From Wolbachia sp. (GTDB taxonomy: Bacteria > Pseudomonadota > Alphaproteobacteria > Rickettsiales > Anaplasmataceae), in NCBI GenBank assembly GCA_028803175.1, contig JARBCG010000033.1, positions 1-9,735 of the forward strand: a DNA stretch of 9,735 bases, written 5' to 3'. A model generated the notes under the pieces. The model was not told the DNA's origin. It saw nothing but the letters and a program-made list of their open reading frames with translations, and searched no databases. Both the position numbers and the translations under genes were made by a program. Below are positions 7,362 to 9,735 of the stretch, in pieces. The stretch's first letter is position 1. The number at the start of each line of letters is the position of its first letter.

Positions 7362-7433
7362 GCTGGGTAGCTCAGTTGGTAGAGCAGGAGGATCATAATC
7401 TCTTGGTCGTGGGTTCGAGTCCCTCCTCAGCCA
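7361..7433 (+). tRNA. tRNA with CAT anticodon, probably elongator Met
   Basis: The 73 bases fold as a cloverleaf. The acceptor is GGCTGGG/CTCAGCC with a G6-U67 pair, and the D stem is GCTC/GAGC. The anticodon stem is GGAGG/TCTCT with G-U at both ends, with loop ATCATAA and anticodon CAT at 7394-7396. The T arm is GTGGG-TTCGAGT-CCCTC, with one U50-U64 mismatch. A73 is present and CCA is not encoded. G1-C72 pairs and the anticodon stem lacks three G-C pairs, so it is not the initiator. The variable loop TGGTC resembles that of E. coli tRNA-Ile2, whose C34 is changed to lysidine, so Ile(CAT) cannot be excluded. Confidence 0.9.
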
Positions 7434-7436
7434 TTC

Positions 7437-9645
7437 TTATATTAAACACGTATTATGATCAGCAAGGTATTCAAATAGATCAAATTCGCTAGTTATTATA
7501 GTATGAACACCAAATGCAACTTTTGTGTTATCTCCTTCCTTATAAACAATATTAATTTCAGCTTGGTAATTTCCCACCCTTGTTTGATTGATAAATAGTG
7601 GTCATTGGGAGGAAAATTATGCACTTCATTACTCTGGTAGTAATAAAACTCATCAGTTAATGTTCCAATTTTTTTATTCTGAGAGATAATTTCATACACA
7701 TCAACTGCATAGATTGAGCCACCTGGTTCAACATTACCTGGTTTTAAAATGAAATATAATTTACTATTAAGATTAATTTTATTTGGAACTTTGATTTGTT
7801 GTAAGTCTATAGATTTAAATTCATTTCGAAGAGAAGAAAAAGTTGTATCATATTTCTTATATTCAAAAAACTCATTGCCCAATAAAGTAATAGCCCAAAT
7901 TTTAGAGAATTTAGCAATTACACCTTTACTTTTACCTTCTACTTTCTACTGCCACTCTTATTTCCACTGAATCATCGTTACTTCTGGCTATTTTTAGCTG
8001 AACTTTTTTTTCTTGAGGAACGTTATAACATAAGGAAAGAATTTATCACTTATAACTTTTTTTCTCATCTCATTAAGCGCAGAATCTTTTGTAATAGCAA
8101 AACTTTGTGTTTGATCACTTGCATCTTCCACAGCCTGTTCAGCTCTGATTATTGCATCATCCGCTTTTCGTACAGCTTTTCTATGTATATTTGCAGAATT
8201 AGAGGCAATTTGCTGAGTATTTTGCTCAACTTCTTGCATTCTTTCCTGAACTTCTAGCTGTGTTTGCATAGAAGTAGCCTTCATATCATTTTTTACCCTA
8301 TTTGTAACTCCTTTTGCTTCTTTTTCCAAAAGCCTACATATATCGTGCATTGTTAAATTTTGTGAAATTTTCTTCTCTACCGCTTTTTCTGTTTCAAGAC
8401 TCCTTTTTACTCTATGAATCTCTCGCTATTTCCGCACATTATTGAGCAAATTCAGCGGATTTTTTGGCTTCATTTTTCAAACTTTCTTCCAATTCTTTAA
8501 CTGAACTGCTAAATTCCTCAGTTCTTCTCCTCACTCTATTTACTCTCTCTATTGCATCACTACTTTCTCTATCAAAATTTGATCTAAGTTGGAAAATGCC
8601 ATGCAAAATACTTTCTGCAGATTCAGCAGAACTTTCTGATTTTTTAGCTGAGTTCTCTGCATTTTCTGAAGATACTTGAACAGTAGTTGCAAAGTCTTTA
8701 ACTTCTTTTCTAGAATTTTTGTACCTTGTTCTGCAGCTTCTGCTTTTTTTTGAGTTTCCTTAATGCCTTGCTGACCTATATATGGCTGCGTAACTAAATT
8801 CGCACTTTGTGAAGAAGATACCTGAGGATTTCTAACGTCGTTTTCAATACTCCGAATTTTTTGCTGACTTATTTGCTCAATCTTTTGTTGATTCTCCTCT
8901 ATTTTCTCAATAGCTTCTTCTGTACGTTTTAAGTTACTGCGCACATTAAAATTTTTTGTTGTGTGGGAACTTCTGTAAATCTCTTATGACAGACTCAACG
9001 TCAACTTCATGGTATTTTTCTGCAAACGCTTTAACTATTAATTCCTTGTTATTTTGATCAGTGAGAATTTTTACAACTTTTTGCTGATCATTCTGACTTA
9101 GTTGATTTATTTTGTTTACAATACGAGTAACATCACTATTGCTTAGGTTTTGCACTTTCACATAATCTTAGCTATCTGCTGTACCATGAGATTACTAATA
9201 CGATTTATTAAATTCACTTGCCTGCTGAGGAGTAAGTTGAACATTAGGATTATTCCCCAAAAGTTTATCAATAAGTAAAGATGGATCGGTTTTATCTCGT
9301 ACAATTGCTTCTTTTTTTTTACCAACTGCCTCTATAAGCTAATTAATAAATCTATTCTTATCAGTATACTCTAGATTATCTTGAACAATTCGCTCAGCAG
9401 TTCTGTTACTAATAGTTGCTATAAGCTCCTCTATAGTTTGCTCTGGATCAATTGTATTTACAATATCCTGAACATCAATCTTATCTGTTACTTTTCTTAC
9501 AGCTCCATCTCACACTAACCTGTTATTGATTTTTTTTGCAACTTCTGTTATAGACTTTTCCATAATTTTATTTCTTTCACCTTGAGACCTTGGAAGTTCC
9601 ATCCAACCTGCAATATCTGATGCAAATCATGAGATAATCTCATCC
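7437..9645 (-). pseudogene. Large decayed gene: helical region, coiled coil and beta-rich C-terminal domain
   Basis: The short minus-strand frames here join into one protein of about 735 codons when read across lesions. From the N-terminal end: AGWMELPRSQGERNK; a helical part with DIVNTIDPEQTIEELIATI, LLIDKLLGNNPNVQLTPQQA and VTRIVNKINQLSQNDQQKVV; a long coiled coil with EAIEKIEENQQKIEQISQQK, VSSENAENSAKKSESSAESA and DAIERVNRVRRRTEEF; then a beta-rich end with VQLKIARSNDDSVEIRVAVE, LYFILKPGNVEPGGSIYAVD and NYQAEINIVYKEGDNTKVAF, stopping at 7437-7439. Stops in the reading frame lie at 9627-9629, 9510-9512, 9339-9341, 8439-8441 and 8412-8414. Frameshifts lie near 9210, 9165, 8945, 8720, 8415, 8007, 7945 and 7600. 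The 5' end is cut by the transposase junction. I do not recognise the family; the layout would fit a secreted or surface host-interaction protein, but that is inference. Confidence 0.85.
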
Positions 9646-9735
9646 TTGTAGATGATTTTTGCAAAATAGTAGATGAAAAATGTGCAGACAAATTACTACC
9701 TAACAGCAAAAAACCTACTAGAATAACGGAAATTA
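9646..9735 (+). mobile_element. IS982-like transposase fragment, lacks start, cut by window edge
   Basis: Read from 9645, the plus strand gives LVDDFCKIVDEKCADKLLPN and then SKKPTRITEI, the same segment as the left-edge transposase. The 90 bases 9646-9735 match the reverse complement of 57-146 with ten differences by my count. Similarity stops abruptly at 9645/9646. The start codon, the first twelve or so codons and the ribosome-binding site present in the other copy are absent, so this copy is 5'-truncated and abuts the large pseudogene. Confidence 0.7.

Noticed and set aside
7749..7970. Plus-strand open frame opposite the large pseudogene
   Set aside because: The minus-strand reading has coherent coding sense here; this frame is its antisense. 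The same applies to 8464-8679.
7496..9161. Four separate hypothetical genes on the minus strand
   Set aside because: Each fragment continues in sense in a neighbouring frame past its stop, so they are pieces of a single broken gene.
1..9735. CRISPR array, defence or toxin system, or a new biosynthetic cluster
   Set aside because: No regularly spaced direct repeats, no nuclease or toxin motifs and no clustered unknown intact genes; all intact genes are housekeeping.

Overview
The window looks like chromosome from an obligate intracellular alphaproteobacterium of the order Rickettsiales, most likely Wolbachia. Four things support this: strong AT richness; a palindromic repeat of the Wolbachia/Rickettsia type sitting in frame inside dnaE; a tRNA gene without an encoded CCA; and much decayed coding sequence and transposase debris around a few intact housekeeping genes. 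The species call comes from recognising the sequences, not from a search.

Layout. Positions 1-180 (minus strand) hold the start of an IS982-like transposase that runs off the left edge. A small broken gene follows (214-466, minus). An AT-only stretch with nested palindromes (471-555) carries a plausible dnaE promoter. The intact core is all on the plus strand: dnaE (DNA polymerase III alpha, 639-4037), then the ribosomal protein genes rpsF (S6, 4086-4868), rpsR (S18, 4865-5140) and rplI (L9, 5148-5714). A 354-bp gap (5715-6068) contains a decayed palindromic element and a likely promoter. Next come purB (adenylosuccinate lyase, 6069-7361) and a CAT-anticodon tRNA (7361-7433) whose first base is the last base of the purB stop codon.

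From 7437 to about 9645 the minus strand is one large dead gene. Its short open frames are not separate genes: followed across frameshifts and stops they read as one protein of roughly 735 codons, with an N-terminal helical region, a long Ala/Ser/Glu/Lys coiled coil and a C-terminal beta-rich domain. At 9646 it joins abruptly a second IS982-like transposase fragment on the plus strand. This fragment matches the left-edge copy in inverted orientation, 80 of 90 bases by eye.

The working genes serve replication (DnaE), the small and large ribosomal subunits (S6, S18, L9), purine synthesis (PurB) and translation (tRNA). I see no defence system, CRISPR array or new pathway. The most unusual points are the peptide-encoding palindrome in dnaE, a S6 protein about twice normal length, a decayed palindrome that seems to supply the purB -35 box, the purB/tRNA one-base overlap and the reconstructable large pseudogene.
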